Source of the DNA: a virus
IMG/VR virus record: IMGVR_UViG_3300035698_012377
Location: 1 to 25,167 of that record
Reading direction: 5' to 3' (one strand)
Length of the DNA: 25,167 nt
In this document: piece after piece, positions 1 through 8,300 of the stretch
Layout of the letters: every line of letters starts with the position of its first letter
How positions within the stretch are numbered: the stretch's first letter is position 1
Program-made: the position numbers and the translations under genes
The notes under the pieces: model-generated
Database searches by the model: none
What the model was told of the DNA's origin: nothing
Seen by the model: only the letters and a program-made list of their open reading frames with translations

Positions 1-571
1 AATCATAACATTCCTCATTTTGGTTGCAGACGTTACAATTACCATTGCCGCAATTGCATCGCCTTTTGATTAAATTCCTTTTCCTTAAAATGAATCCTCC
101 CCGGGTTGACTTCTTACCTTTTTGATAAGTTTGTTCAAACAATGGATAGTCATTCTCATTATCGTTTAAAAAGTCCACTAAGATAGTCCTAAGTCCATCT
201 GCTGTCAACTTTTCCGAATCTCTCTTCTCATTCCTTTCACCAGAGGTAATAGTTTCCGAATACTCGCTGTTCGCCTTCTGTCCGCCTTTGTTGGTAAGTT
301 GTAACATCAATTTAGGCAGTATTCTATATTTTACATAATAAGCAAGGCAAGGCTTGATAAAGTCATCCAATAGAGTAGTATTTTTGGATGACAAGGTTTC
401 TGTCCCAACTTCGACTAAAAGTAAGTTGTAAAAATCCTTTCCTAATATTGGTCGAATCCACTCATATTGAGTCGTCAGAATTTCACTATCTTGAATCTTT
501 GCACTGTTAAAATTTCTGCCTTCGATAAAAGATAATGTCACTATCTCATCTGCCGTAATTAATAGAACCAT
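1..571 (-). CDS. Head-tail connector-like protein with Cys-rich C-terminus (partial, runs off window start)
   Basis: An open frame from an ATG at 571 runs without a stop to the window edge, giving 190 complete codons. The first ~150 residues look like the small helical gp6-type head-tail connectors of Bacteroidetes phages: an early ITADEI segment, a WIRPILGKDFY motif, then helical LLDDFIKPCLAYYVKY. The place directly after the portal (11 bp downstream of its stop) supports a neck or head-completion role. Unusual is the basic, Cys-rich end: RRCNCGNGNCNVC is followed by another Cys, giving five Cys within 17 residues, spaced like a metal-binding knuckle. The true C-terminus is outside the window. 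The connector call is by resemblance and position only. Confidence 0.65.
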   Translation of the reverse strand, partial: MVLLITADEIVTLSFIEGRNFNSAKIQDSEILTTQYEWIRPILGKDFYNLLLVEVGTETLSSKNTTLLDDFIKPCLAYYVKYRILPKLMLQLTNKGGQKANSEYSETITSGERNEKRDSEKLTADGLRTILVDFLNDNENDYPLFEQTYQKGKKSTRGGFILRKRNLIKRRCNCGNGNCNVCNQNEECYD

Positions 572-582
572 TGACTTTGTTT

Positions 583-1785
583 TTACATAACTTCAAATAA
601 GAATTTCTTTTGCATTTCATCTTCTTCATCATAAGGCAAACCTCGGTCTGCTCTAGCTTCCCAAACTTTAAGGAATTTATCAAGTTCTGACTTTACTGGT
701 GACTTATTTATAAAGGTCAAATTGGTTGCATCAATGCCTAAAATAGTATTCAACGCAAGTTTAATTGGACTTAACATCAAATTTTGTTCTGGCAGTATGG
801 TATCTAGCAAAGCCATGTTGTATTCATTAAGAATCTTGTCCTTATCGAATCCATTTGAGTCACCTAACGACATCAAAGAGCGGTACCAACTATGAGCCGA
901 TATTAACTCCCTAATTGCTTCTTCCGACATTTTATGCCAATCACCTTCAAACTTTTGTTCAATAGGGATAAATTTAGATTGCTTACCATCCAAGTCCGAA
1001 ACTATGAAGACGACTTTCCCCTGCATATCTTCTCCACTATACTCTGCCTCAAGTTCGTTTTTTAGTTCCAAACTTGCCTCTTCGCTTTCAAACTCTCCAG
1101 ACACCATCATTATTCCACTTGACTGAAAACTATTATCAAGCCTTGCGATATTCCATCTGTTGGTCTTATATGCTATCGCTGAGGCATCCAAACCAGCTAC
1201 CCAATCCATTATGCCATAATTAACAAACTCGGGTTCATAACTCTTAATATGAACCATAGTCCTAATTATTCCATCACTATTCGCATCCGATACATAAGGG
1301 AATTTTGGTAAGTACTCTGGTAAGCTTCTTTTATCTCTCCAGTTTGCCTTTATTACAAAGCCCAATTTATCGTCAGAAATTCTTACTGTCGTGTGGTCAT
1401 GGTGCTCAAGGTTCAGAAATTCATTATTACTATTCGTTATAAATTCCAAGTAGGCGTTACCATCCGATAACCTATCTAAAATTAGATTCCTTAAAACCTC
1501 TGTCAAACTTTGACCACTCGAATTTACATTTTTAGTCCACTCGAATAGGTTTTCGTCTTCAGTACGAAAACCATGTCCGCCAATGAAGTTCATCTTCTTA
1601 TTTAATATACCTCTATGAACTCCACTTTTCCTGTTTAAAGCCGCAATGGCTTGTGGGAAAAGATTATCAGACCCAAAAGGAATTACTCCAAACCTTTTGA
1701 TAAGCCGTTCAGAAATTAAAGAATCTGGCGTTGCAACGGGGACTTTAGAACTATTAATCTGAAATGTCTTTGTCTTTTGCCGCAT
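583..1785 (-). CDS. Phage portal protein
   Basis: This 400-residue protein has the look of Bacteroidetes-phage portals. Near the N-terminus is a GVIPFGSDNLFPQAI segment followed by a helix with KSGVHRGILNKKMNFIGGHGF, which matches the usual 'pyGsdNlfP ... S..h.gil..k...i.G.Gf' pattern of this family. The portal forms the dodecameric ring at the capsid vertex through which terminase pumps DNA. The length is typical. The ATG at 1785 lies inside the end of the 76-residue gene upstream (32-bp overlap), suggesting translational coupling. The connector-like gene follows 11 bp downstream. The portal comes after the capsid gene rather than before the protease, unlike the standard HK97-type order. Confidence 0.8.
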   Translation of the reverse strand: MRQKTKTFQINSSKVPVATPDSLISERLIKRFGVIPFGSDNLFPQAIAALNRKSGVHRGILNKKMNFIGGHGFRTEDENLFEWTKNVNSSGQSLTEVLRNLILDRLSDGNAYLEFITNSNNEFLNLEHHDHTTVRISDDKLGFVIKANWRDKRSLPEYLPKFPYVSDANSDGIIRTMVHIKSYEPEFVNYGIMDWVAGLDASAIAYKTNRWNIARLDNSFQSSGIMMVSGEFESEEASLELKNELEAEYSGEDMQGKVVFIVSDLDGKQSKFIPIEQKFEGDWHKMSEEAIRELISAHSWYRSLMSLGDSNGFDKDKILNEYNMALLDTILPEQNLMLSPIKLALNTILGIDATNLTFINKSPVKSELDKFLKVWEARADRGLPYDEEDEMQKKFLFEVM

Positions 1786-1984
1786 CTACTTTTTTCTTTT
1801 TTTGAACGATAGGTTTCTTGACTACTTCTATTGGGTAGCCAATAACTTCTTTTAAATATCTTAAATCTTTTTGCGTCAAATTAGAATCTAACAAGAAGAC
1901 TCCAGACTTATTCCATTCGCAAGGTCGAGCGAAAACCCTCAAACCTTGCATTTCTAATGGAATTTTATATGTTACATCTGCCAT
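1754..1984 (-). CDS. Small hypothetical protein between tail-tube-like protein and portal
   Basis: A 76-residue protein with no function that I recognise. The N-terminal half is short and beta-like (MADVTYKIPLEMQGLRVFARP). The C-terminal ~25 residues are a lysine-rich, probably disordered tail (KKPIVQKKKKVDAAKDKD). It starts 22 bp after the upstream structural gene and overlaps the portal start by 32 bp, so it belongs to the head operon. The packed arrangement and coding-like composition suggest that it is a real gene. A minor head or neck component is a guess from position only. Confidence 0.6.
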   Translation of the reverse strand: MADVTYKIPLEMQGLRVFARPCEWNKSGVFLLDSNLTQKDLRYLKEVIGYPIEVVKKPIVQKKKKVDAAKDKDISD

Positions 1985-2006
1985 ATAAATTTATTTTATT
2001 TTACTA

Positions 2007-2540
2007 TTAAGTAAGTGGTACAGAACCTGTAAACGTTCGAGGTAACTCTGGTGACGTGTTTGCCAAAGTAAGAACAAATCCTTGTAGGTCTGTCAATGCC
2101 CTTCCACTTGTACCTGTGCCACTCGTCAACTCCAAGTAGTGCTCTTTTTGAAAGTAGTTGTCGTACCCCAATACCCAATTATCGCCTTGGTTGGTCTTTA
2201 CGATTGCAATTAAACCACAATTAGAGGCATCCGAAATTTCCTGTACGGCATCTCTCGAAAGTTGAGACAATTTATCCATATTAAACTCAATGGAATTTTC
2301 TGAAGCCACGATTCCATTAGCTGGAGTTGGGTTCATCAATAATTCTGCTTCGCCTTTTTTGAACTCGTATTTTTTAAATACTTTGTCAGTAACAGGAGTC
2401 ACCGCTGACCAATCACTTGAGTCAGAAGAGAGTGTAAATTCCGTTAGATCCACCACTTGAATTAAGTAGATAATTGCGACCCCAGAACGTCTAGCACCAC
2501 AGTCCGCACTTTTTAAATATCCTGCTAATAAATATAACAT
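2007..2540 (-). CDS. Putative tail-tube or other abundant virion structural protein
   Basis: A 177-residue protein. The N-terminus has SADCGARRSGVAIIYLIQ, and the C-terminal half has NCGLIAIVKTNQGDNWVLGYD followed by a run rich in Gly and Thr and ending TFTGSVPLT. This pattern (a Cys plus GG/SGV start, 'vivk...G.w.l.G.d', then 'sGta..d..g..ltl....sp.l...f') resembles a family of major structural proteins, probably tail-tube subunits, in Bacteroidetes phages; I recall the family only by pattern. It lies just after the capsid gene, behind a strong terminator-like hairpin and without an evident promoter of its own, so it is probably expressed by partial read-through. A head decoration or stopper protein is the main alternative. 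Confidence 0.5.
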   Translation of the reverse strand: MLYLLAGYLKSADCGARRSGVAIIYLIQVVDLTEFTLSSDSSDWSAVTPVTDKVFKKYEFKKGEAELLMNPTPANGIVASENSIEFNMDKLSQLSRDAVQEISDASNCGLIAIVKTNQGDNWVLGYDNYFQKEHYLELTSGTGTSGRALTDLQGFVLTLANTSPELPRTFTGSVPLT

Positions 2541-2550
2541 TGTTTTTTTA

Positions 2551-2591
2551 TATTAAAAAGAGGCTTTAGGCAATCTCACCTAAAGCCTCTT
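2551..2591 (-). terminator. Strong intrinsic terminator or attenuator after the capsid gene
   Basis: A perfect 13-bp inverted repeat, arms 2558-2570 and 2579-2591 (AAGAGGCTTTAGG and its complement), with an 8-nt loop. On the minus strand it is followed by a T-rich stretch (CTTTTTAATA). It lies 45 bp after the capsid stop and 18 bp before the start of the next structural gene. No TAnnTTTG box is visible between hairpin and next gene, so it probably sets a step-down in expression rather than a full stop. Confidence 0.8.
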
Positions 2592-2635
2592 AATGATTTA
2601 TTAAATCAGTCCTAAGTATTCTTAACTAATCTTTA

Positions 2636-3706
2636 TTAAGCATTCTCTCCCCAAGTCCCTGTAATCAATTGCGGATGAATAAACCCAGCATTAAACTCGA
2701 AATTCAAACGTGAACGTCTTTCCTCTTCATCCAAGTTTGTCCAAATACGTGCGTCCGTATGCGTTCCCAAACCAAATAACATAAATAAGTTACCAGGTGT
2801 TGACAAAATCGCACGGTGTCTTTTGCTGTTTCCAAAGTCTGCCTCGAGAGCGGTTTCAATCGGCATGGGTACTATTGGAATGCCCTTATATGTCAATCGA
2901 ACAATACCATCAACCAAAGCAGTACGACTCGAATCCAAGCTGTCCGAATCCGATAACGTGTCCTCATAATTTTCTCTAAATTCATCAGTCGCATAAATTC
3001 TCAATTCGACTGCTGGAATAGACTTTAAGATACGGTCTGCGTTACGATACATCTTCTTGAAATAAGCAAGTGCCACGTCATCTTTCAATGACTGGTCAGA
3101 ATTTACGTCCGAGTTTGTCAAGGCGTATAATTTCACCTTTTCACCGCCTGTTTCACTTTGCGATGCCACAATGGCTGTCCAAATACCGTCAATTGCGTTG
3201 TAACGTCTGTCACCATCTCCATCTGAAAAACTAGTAGATGAGTCACCAGTTACATAGTTGCCACCGCTACCGTGTGTCTTTGACTTATCACCCAACCACA
3301 TATTCTTTATCAAGCCTCGCATGGTCGCCTCAAGTAAAATACCTGTTTCTGCCTCTTCGATGTCGGTACCATCCAAGTCACCAATGTCAAATCCGGGGTT
3401 GTTTGCCAATAATCTTCTTTGAACTCGATCCAAGTAAGTATCTAAGTCCAAAGACATTTCTTTTTTGAAACGTTCACAAACAATTCTGACAGGAATTAAA
3501 GCACCAGAGTCGCCACCCATGTAGCCTTTAGTTCGTTTGTAAACATTGTCATCCGCAATTCCTAAGTAAGTTAGGTTTTTTGCGTTGTCCACAGTTGTCC
3601 AAATTGTCACCCCTTCAGGTAACATCATTACTTCAGCTGGTTGAATGAATAATTCTTCTATATTCTCACCGCTGTAATCCAGAGTTCCATTGTATTCCAA
3701 TGCCAT
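2636..3706 (-). CDS. Major capsid protein
   Basis: A 356-residue protein placed directly after the protease-scaffold gene, where the HK97-type capsid gene normally lies. Supporting features are the typical length, acidic and structured composition, a mid-protein region with IWTAIVAS and a KLYALTNSDVN segment, and the conserved-looking C-terminal stretch LFGLGTHTDARIW followed by LNFEFNAGFIHPQLI, which resembles Bacteroidetes-phage capsid C-termini. It forms the icosahedral shell. The N-terminus (MALEYNGTLDYSGENIEELF) shows no long delta domain, consistent with scaffolding being supplied by the upstream fused protein. The strong hairpin just downstream fits a highly expressed gene. Confidence 0.75.
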   Translation of the reverse strand: MALEYNGTLDYSGENIEELFIQPAEVMMLPEGVTIWTTVDNAKNLTYLGIADDNVYKRTKGYMGGDSGALIPVRIVCERFKKEMSLDLDTYLDRVQRRLLANNPGFDIGDLDGTDIEEAETGILLEATMRGLIKNMWLGDKSKTHGSGGNYVTGDSSTSFSDGDGDRRYNAIDGIWTAIVASQSETGGEKVKLYALTNSDVNSDQSLKDDVALAYFKKMYRNADRILKSIPAVELRIYATDEFRENYEDTLSDSDSLDSSRTALVDGIVRLTYKGIPIVPMPIETALEADFGNSKRHRAILSTPGNLFMLFGLGTHTDARIWTNLDEEERRSRLNFEFNAGFIHPQLITGTWGENA

Positions 3707-3766
3707 GACTTATTATTTTTTTTCTTTATAATATTAAAAGCTAAACTGAAAACTGAAAACAAGAAT

Positions 3767-4870
3767 TTATCTGCTCATTAAAGCCTTGTAATTCAACTCC
3801 GATGCCGCCTCGTTTCCTTTGTACTTTCGTACTTTTTTCACAATCGGATCCTGCCCTCCAGCAACTTGTTTCTTTAATCCTTTGTTTTTGGAGATGGTGA
3901 CTTTCAAAGCATCCACTTCTACTTTCAAGGCAGCAACTTCAGTTACGGATGTAGCCTTTTCAGTTTCCAAAGCAGCCTTTTCAGTTTCCAAAGCGGTCTT
4001 TTCAGTTTCCAAAGTAGTCTTTTCAGTTCCAAAGGCAGTCTTTTCATTTTCCAAAGCAGTCTTTTCATTTTCCAAAGCAGCCTTTTCAGTTTGCAATGTG
4101 GTCTTTTCAAGTTCCAAGGCGGTCTTTTCAAGTTCCAAGGCGGTCTTTTCATTTTCCAATGTAGCCTTTTCAGTTTCCAAGACAGAAACCTTAGCTTCTA
4201 AAGCTGTTTTGGCGTTGCTAATTTTTTCCAATTTGGAAACTGCTGCCTCTTCAGTTACATCCTTTCCCCAAAATTTGTCCCAAACACTCATTTCATTTGA
4301 CATAGTATTCTCTTTTAAGATTGATTTTTTGTATTCCTTAACTTCATTAATTCCCAACTGCTTTTCAAGTGAAAAAGTAGCACCTTGGTTTGCTGGTATT
4401 GAAACGACAGAAACTTCTAACAACTCCAATTCTTTAATTATCCAAGCCTCTTTTTCTGGAGAGTAGTCAAAGTCTAAAAGATAGAATCCGATTGAAAAAG
4501 TTTTAAGCAGACCCATTGAAATTTTCCGCCCGGCTACATCTGAAACGTCAATTGCACATTTTACAAAAAGTCCTTTCTCGTCAACCAAAAGTTCCACGAC
4601 TTTTCCAATGACTTTATCAAGCGAGTGATTAAATAATACAATCGGATTCGCACGGAAATTTTTCAAGGCTTTTTTATTCCAAGCGGATGGAGGAATTATA
4701 TCACCGTGTCTGTCAATTTCGTCCGTACTTGCGTAGCCTTCTATGTATATGAATCCATCTACATCGCCTTCCGCCTTTTCCGCTTTTTTAAAGTTTGCAG
4801 AAATTTCGAGCCTCTTATTTTTCACCCTTAATGCCGTTGCACTTCTACTGCCTTTAGTATCGTTATTCAT
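3767..4870 (-). CDS. Prohead protease fused to a heptad-repeat scaffold domain
   Basis: From the chosen ATG at 4870 the protein is 367 residues. Residues ~30-170 are an HK97-type prohead protease (U35/S78-like): His82 in VLFNHSLDKVIGK, Ser126 in LKTFSIGFY, and the family signature LLEVSVVSIPANQGATF. Residues ~190-330 form a long coiled coil containing eleven consecutive seven-residue xxEKxxL units (232-308), as expected for a scaffold or delta domain. The frame stays open upstream to 5011, but that stretch (Cys/Phe/Tyr-rich) is not protease-like and a candidate promoter box lies inside it at 4905-4912, so 4870 is preferred. An internal ATG at 4303 (residue 190, MSNEMSVWDKFWGK) could make a free scaffold, as lambda Nu3 is made within C. 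The capsid gene follows 60 bp downstream. Confidence 0.85.
   Translation of the reverse strand: MNNDTKGSRSATALRVKNKRLEISANFKKAEKAEGDVDGFIYIEGYASTDEIDRHGDIIPPSAWNKKALKNFRANPIVLFNHSLDKVIGKVVELLVDEKGLFVKCAIDVSDVAGRKISMGLLKTFSIGFYLLDFDYSPEKEAWIIKELELLEVSVVSIPANQGATFSLEKQLGINEVKEYKKSILKENTMSNEMSVWDKFWGKDVTEEAAVSKLEKISNAKTALEAKVSVLETEKATLENEKTALELEKTALELEKTTLQTEKAALENEKTALENEKTAFGTEKTTLETEKTALETEKAALETEKATSVTEVAALKVEVDALKVTISKNKGLKKQVAGGQDPIVKKVRKYKGNEAASELNYKALMSR
3947..4177 (-). repeat. Eleven tandem 21-bp units encoding coiled-coil heptads
   Basis: Exactly eleven in-frame 21-bp units encode the series ETEKATL, ENEKTAL, ELEKTAL, ELEKTTL, QTEKAAL, ENEKTAL, ENEKTAF, GTEKTTL, ETEKTAL, ETEKAAL, ETEKATS. 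The DNA units are nearly identical to one another, which explains long open frames on the other strand in this stretch. The number of units could change by slippage or recombination without breaking the frame. Confidence 0.95.
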
Positions 4871-4904
4871 TAATTTTCGATATTGAACTTTATAAAATGT
4901 TCTA

Positions 4905-4912
4905 CAAATATG
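4905..4912 (-). promoter_or_regulatory. Candidate promoter -7 box for the head operon
   Basis: On the minus strand the sequence reads CATATTTG, seven of eight positions of the Bacteroidetes -7 consensus TAnnTTTG. Transcription would start about 7 nt downstream, leaving a ~28-nt A/T-rich leader before the protease ATG at 4870. No good TTG/TTTG -33 element is visible, so the call is tentative. The 242-bp gap (4871-5112) also holds the inverted repeat at 5050-5078; nothing else is recognised there. Confidence 0.35.
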
Positions 4913-5049
4913 ATAATATACGCCCACATTAAAAAAGCATATTGATTTAAGTAGGCACGTTTGCACTCCTTTTTTAATTATTCCCACATTATATTGCGAA
5001 AATAAACACAATAATATACCTTTGAATATTCGATTTTTAAAGTGTTTAT

Positions 5050-5078
5050 TTTAGCCAACGTAATTATTGTTGGCTAAA
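5050..5078 (-). terminator. Inverted repeat after the 82-residue gene, possible terminator
   Basis: Perfect 10-bp arms TTTAGCCAAC / GTTGGCTAAA with a 9-nt loop, 34 bp beyond the stop of the small HTH-like gene. Position between two transcription units suits a terminator. On the minus strand it is not followed by a clear T-run (the T-run is on the plus strand side), so it could instead be an RNA-processing or protein-binding site. Confidence 0.45.
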
Positions 5079-5112
5079 TTTTTACTTTATTGGATGAACA
5101 TCCACTTTTAAA

Positions 5113-5361
5113 CTACTTTTTAAGCCTATTTGCGACATCCTTAACGTGTTCTTTACTCACATTATACTTATTAGCTATTTCCGTATAAAATCGCCCTTGA
5201 AGAATCTCTGACTGAATGAAGGTACGGTTCAACTCGTATTTTGACAGACTACTAAAGAATATCAATTGACTGTCCGATAATTGCGAAACATCATTTATTT
5301 CTACTCCAAGTACATAGGTTGCGGCAGTTAGTATTGATTTATACTTTGTTTCTAAAGCCAT
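5113..5361 (-). CDS. Small putative helix-turn-helix protein
   Basis: An 82-residue, mostly helical protein. The last ~28 residues (GRFYTEIANKYNVSKEHVKD, then VANRLKK) read as a helix-turn-helix: first helix FYTEIANKY, turn NVS, recognition helix KEHVKDVANRLK, like the HTH of sigma region 4 or small phage regulators. The N-terminal part (MALETKYKSILTAATYVLGV) has no match that I recognise. Its ATG overlaps the tape-measure stop by 10 bp, so it is made with the tail genes, and it lies just upstream of the candidate head-operon promoter. A role in switching on the head genes is possible but not shown. It could equally be a small tail protein that happens to look HTH-like. Confidence 0.6.
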   Translation of the reverse strand: MALETKYKSILTAATYVLGVEINDVSQLSDSQLIFFSSLSKYELNRTFIQSEILQGRFYTEIANKYNVSKEHVKDVANRLKK

Positions 5362-8300
5362 GTAGAATTTATTTTTACCTGTTCTACCTCATCCGTTTTT
5401 GCAATTATGTCTTTAGTCGTCACAATTACTTTTTTATCATTAATCGCTTTAGTAATTCTATCGGATAGCATCTCTCCAAATTTGTTCATGTTATTGTTAT
5501 TCATCTGCTGTTGTTGAACAAATGGTGGCGTTAATGAAGTTGGCAACTTACCACTAAAGCCACCATTTGCCAAAGTTGGTAATCTACCTCCCACGGCTTT
5601 TATTCCAGCACCCTTCAAAAAACTCCGTCCTGTACCCTTGTAAGTGTTTAAAGAATCTGCAATTTGTAATGGAGTACCTGTTAGATTTAATCTTTCTTTT
5701 GATGCCAAAGCTTTTCGGTTTATTACTGCCTCCCCCTTTTCAATTTCGATTAATTCTCCACCTTCGCTATGAAGACGACCTGTATCTAAGTACATACCTT
5801 TTTCTGCTTTGTCAATTGCCGCAACTTCAAAAGCCGCCTTTACTCCAATGGCTGCCGCTGCAAAAAGCGAAGCTGGAAATGGAGTAGTCGCCAATACAGT
5901 AAGAATGGCTGCCGCTGCATTTATTACCGCCATTCGTTTTTTTAACTTCTTGTCCTTTTCGAGTGCTATTTCACTAGCTTTCTCGGACTGCACTCTGGCT
6001 CTGGTTTCTATGTCTTCCTTACCTTTGGAGTATTCTTCTTCAGTAATTAATCCAGCTGCTTTTTGAGCATCCAAAGTCTGTAACTCCATTTCTGCACGAC
6101 TCTTGTAATATTCCAAGTCCTGTTGTAATTGGCTTTGAATTTGGGCAGCCTTTGCATCCGATATTCCATTAAACACGTCATTTGCCAATCCAATTGCGGC
6201 ATCTTTGACTTGCTGACCACCTTCTTCATCCGTACCAAACAAGTTACCAATGCCTGTATTGATAGCAGTTCCCGAATCCTGTCTAAAGTCATTCGCTTTG
6301 TTTACGAATCCTGTAGCCTTAACAGGTGCCTGTAAGGATTGAATTTCGGACTGTAATTTTTTCAGTTGGCTTAATTGGTCTTCATTCAATACTCCTGTAG
6401 ATTCCAACTCGGCTCTTATTAGTTTTAACTTTTGATTGGCAATATCTAAAGCAATTTTCTTTTTAGCTTCCGCCAACTCTTCTTCCCCAACTATTGTAAG
6501 TTGGGCAAAATTGTTTTGAATGGCAAGTTCGTCATCCAGTTTATCTGCTTTGAATTTATAAGAATTTTCTGTTTCCGCTTTAGACTTCAAAGCATATTTT
6601 TCATCAATGTCAGAAAGGTTGCTAGAATGTTCTATTTCACGTTGCTCAATTATTTTATTAATTGACTCGTTAAAAAGGATCTCATTTTTAGATAGTGATT
6701 CCTTATTGATTAATTGTAGTTTCAAGTCTTCAATATCGTTTGAGAATCTATCTTGTTTTAATTTCTTGTCCTTTATTATTCCATCTTCGAGGTTTTTTAA
6801 CTCTTCTTCTGTTGCCTTTCTTTGTATTTTTTGTAATTCACTCGCCAATTTTTCAGCTGCCTTAATCTTTTCTTCTGCTTTCTTCTCCTGTTCTTTTTTA
6901 AGTTTTTCAGCCTCCTTTTCAGCTGCCTTCGCTTTCTTTTCAGCTGCCTTCGCTGCCTTCTCATTTTCGGCTTTGGTAAGTTTGGCTTTTTCCATCGCCT
7001 TCTGTTCCATAACTTCGGCTTTTGCCGCATCCTCTTTAGCTTTTGCAGCCGCATCCGCACTCGCCTTGCTAACTGCCTTTTCAGTTTCCAAGTCATCTAT
7101 ACTACCAGTGAACCCTTCTTTAAATGCCTCGCCAACACTTTTGCCCGAACGCAATATATCTACTCTTTTTGCCTTTAGTTTTAGTATTTCTTTATCTAAA
7201 TTTTCACTCGTCTTACCAAAGGGATTAAGTTTTTCTGCCTCCAGTTTTAAGATTTCCATCTGAAGTAAAATATCCTTAAAGGCGTTTATAAGATTGTCCT
7301 TCATTTGAGTAGCACCAGCAATTACACCATTTAAAATATTGGGTAGATTTTTGAGAAGGTTCATCCAATTTTGGACATAATTTCTTAACAAATCAAATGC
7401 AAATGATAATAAATCTATGTTTTTAATTCCCCACAACACGGCATCTACAACGTTTGTCAATACATCCACAACAAAAGTAAGCACCCCAGCAACTACATCA
7501 AAAACTTCTGCCATTATACTGCCTTCATCCGATACACCCTCCGTAGCTTCTCCCGTATCGAATAGCATTGAGTAATACTCGCCAAGGCTACTAAACAACT
7601 CCTTAAAAGTTTCAATGACAGGCGAAAATGCGACTATCAATTCATTGAGGGTTTCTATTAAAAAGGCTTGTGCCTCGGTCTGCAAAACGTTAAAAGCACC
7701 GCTCTCGTCTGCCAGTAATTTAGTCAATTCATTTTTAGCAGTAGATAGTCGTTCGTTGGCATCCGCTAAATTATTGGTTCTGTCCAAATATGCCTGTTGT
7801 TCGACTGTCAATTCTTTAGTACCATTACGCATATCAGTTACGGTTTCAAGATACTGAAGACCGACTTCAGAAAGGATTGCGGCATCCTCACCAGCACCTT
7901 TGAACACGTCTGCAATTAAAGTCTGTTGTTCTTTAATTGGTAGATTAGAATCTCGAATCTTTTTAACAAAAACTTCTATACTACTCCCCACAGACACGGT
8001 TCCATCATTGATGTCTTTGAAGAATTTATCTGCGTATTCTACTCCAAAAGCTTTTTGGAATGCATCTTCAGTTGTCTTACTTTGTTCGGTGACAGAAAGT
8101 CCAAACTCCTTTATTGCGTCAACTCCTTTGTCATTATAAAATCCTAAGAGTTCATTAGCAGTTGCGGCATCTATAAAATCCTTTGCAGACAGACCCGCAT
8201 TTTTAAATTGCGATGGGTACTCCTTTACCAAATCCAAAAACTTACCACTCGCATCGGCACCGCCTTGAAAGCCACCCTCAATTAATTCCGATGCCTCTAA

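Noticed and set aside
3819-4466. Long plus-strand frame opposite the protease-scaffold gene (215 codons)
   Set aside because: It is a mirror of the 21-bp heptad repeat; the translated Phe/Ser/Val repeats look like an artefact, and the minus frame has clear protease motifs.
4871-5011. Upstream ATG at 5011 for the prohead protease
   Set aside because: The extra 47 residues are Cys/Phe/Tyr-rich and not protease-like, and the candidate promoter box at 4905-4912 lies inside them.
6607-7263. Plus-strand 218-codon frame opposite the tape measure
   Set aside because: Ser/Phe/Ala-rich antisense of the Lys/Glu/Ala coiled coil; no promoter or start context and fully inside a convincing gene.
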